In this document: piece by piece, positions 5,704 through 5,737 of the stretch
Numbering within the stretch: the stretch's first letter is position 1
How the letters are laid out: the number at the start of each line of letters is the position of its first letter
Assembly: GCA_002427975.1 (NCBI GenBank)
Contig: DIZT01000141.1
Location: 47,133 to 52,869, forward strand
Direction of reading: 5' to 3'
Length of the DNA stretch: 5,737 nt
From: Micrococcaceae bacterium UBA6021
Lineage (GTDB): Bacteria > Actinomycetota > Actinomycetes > Actinomycetales > Micrococcaceae
Position numbers and translations under genes: made by a program
The notes under the pieces: model-generated
Database searches by the model: none
Seen by the model: the letters and a program-made list of their open reading frames with translations, nothing else
What the model was told of the DNA's origin: nothing

Positions 5704-5737
5704 CCGTTCCTGCGCGTCCCCACCCAACTGACTCGCA

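Noticed and set aside
4528..5727. 399-codon minus-strand open frame opposite cycA end and purU
   Set aside because: It lies opposite two clear genes, reads as Val/His/Asp/Gly-rich sequence with no recognisable domain, and is the typical antisense shadow of high-GC coding DNA.
5704..5737. Terminator or next gene after purU
   Set aside because: The 34 remaining bases show no hairpin with a T run and no convincing start codon with a ribosome site.

Overview
The window reads as chromosomal DNA of a high-GC actinobacterium. The protein sequences look most like Arthrobacter and related Micrococcaceae: G/C-ending codons, frequent GTG starts, and LipA and LipB of the actinobacterial type. The genus is a judgement from recalled family sequences, not from a search.

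Layout. Positions 1-692 hold, on the minus strand, the N-terminal 230 residues of a Ser/Thr protein kinase cut by the left edge. A 139-bp divergent spacer (693-831) holds a 12-bp perfect palindrome, an exact consensus DnaA-box 9-mer, and a -10-like hexamer placed so that lipB may be transcribed without a leader. From 832 to 5703 five plus-strand genes are packed end to end: lipB, lipA, a MetF-family (methylenetetrahydrofolate reductase-like) gene, a cycA-type glycine/D-serine/D-alanine permease, and purU. The junctions are a 4-nt overlap, a 27-nt gap, an 11-nt overlap and a 0-nt junction, so they very probably form one transcription unit. The last 34 bases hold nothing I can identify.

How the genes fit together (inference). 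CycA would import glycine. The glycine cleavage system, not in this window, would split it. LipB and LipA would build the lipoyl group on its H protein. Cleavage gives CO2, ammonia and 5,10-methylene-THF. The MetF-like protein acts on that C1-folate, and PurU hydrolyses 10-formyl-THF to formate and free THF. The operon therefore looks like a catabolic glycine/one-carbon disposal module with its own lipoylation enzymes rather than a housekeeping lipoate locus.

Worth a second look: LipB has Ala instead of the usual Pro before its catalytic Cys, and LipA departs from the usual DLPDGG-type motif. The MetF-like protein is short and its flavin-site motifs are eroded. CycA carries a hexad-repeat charged tail. 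PurU homologues in E. coli are inhibited by glycine, which would conflict with the proposed pathway. None of these was tested by search or computation.
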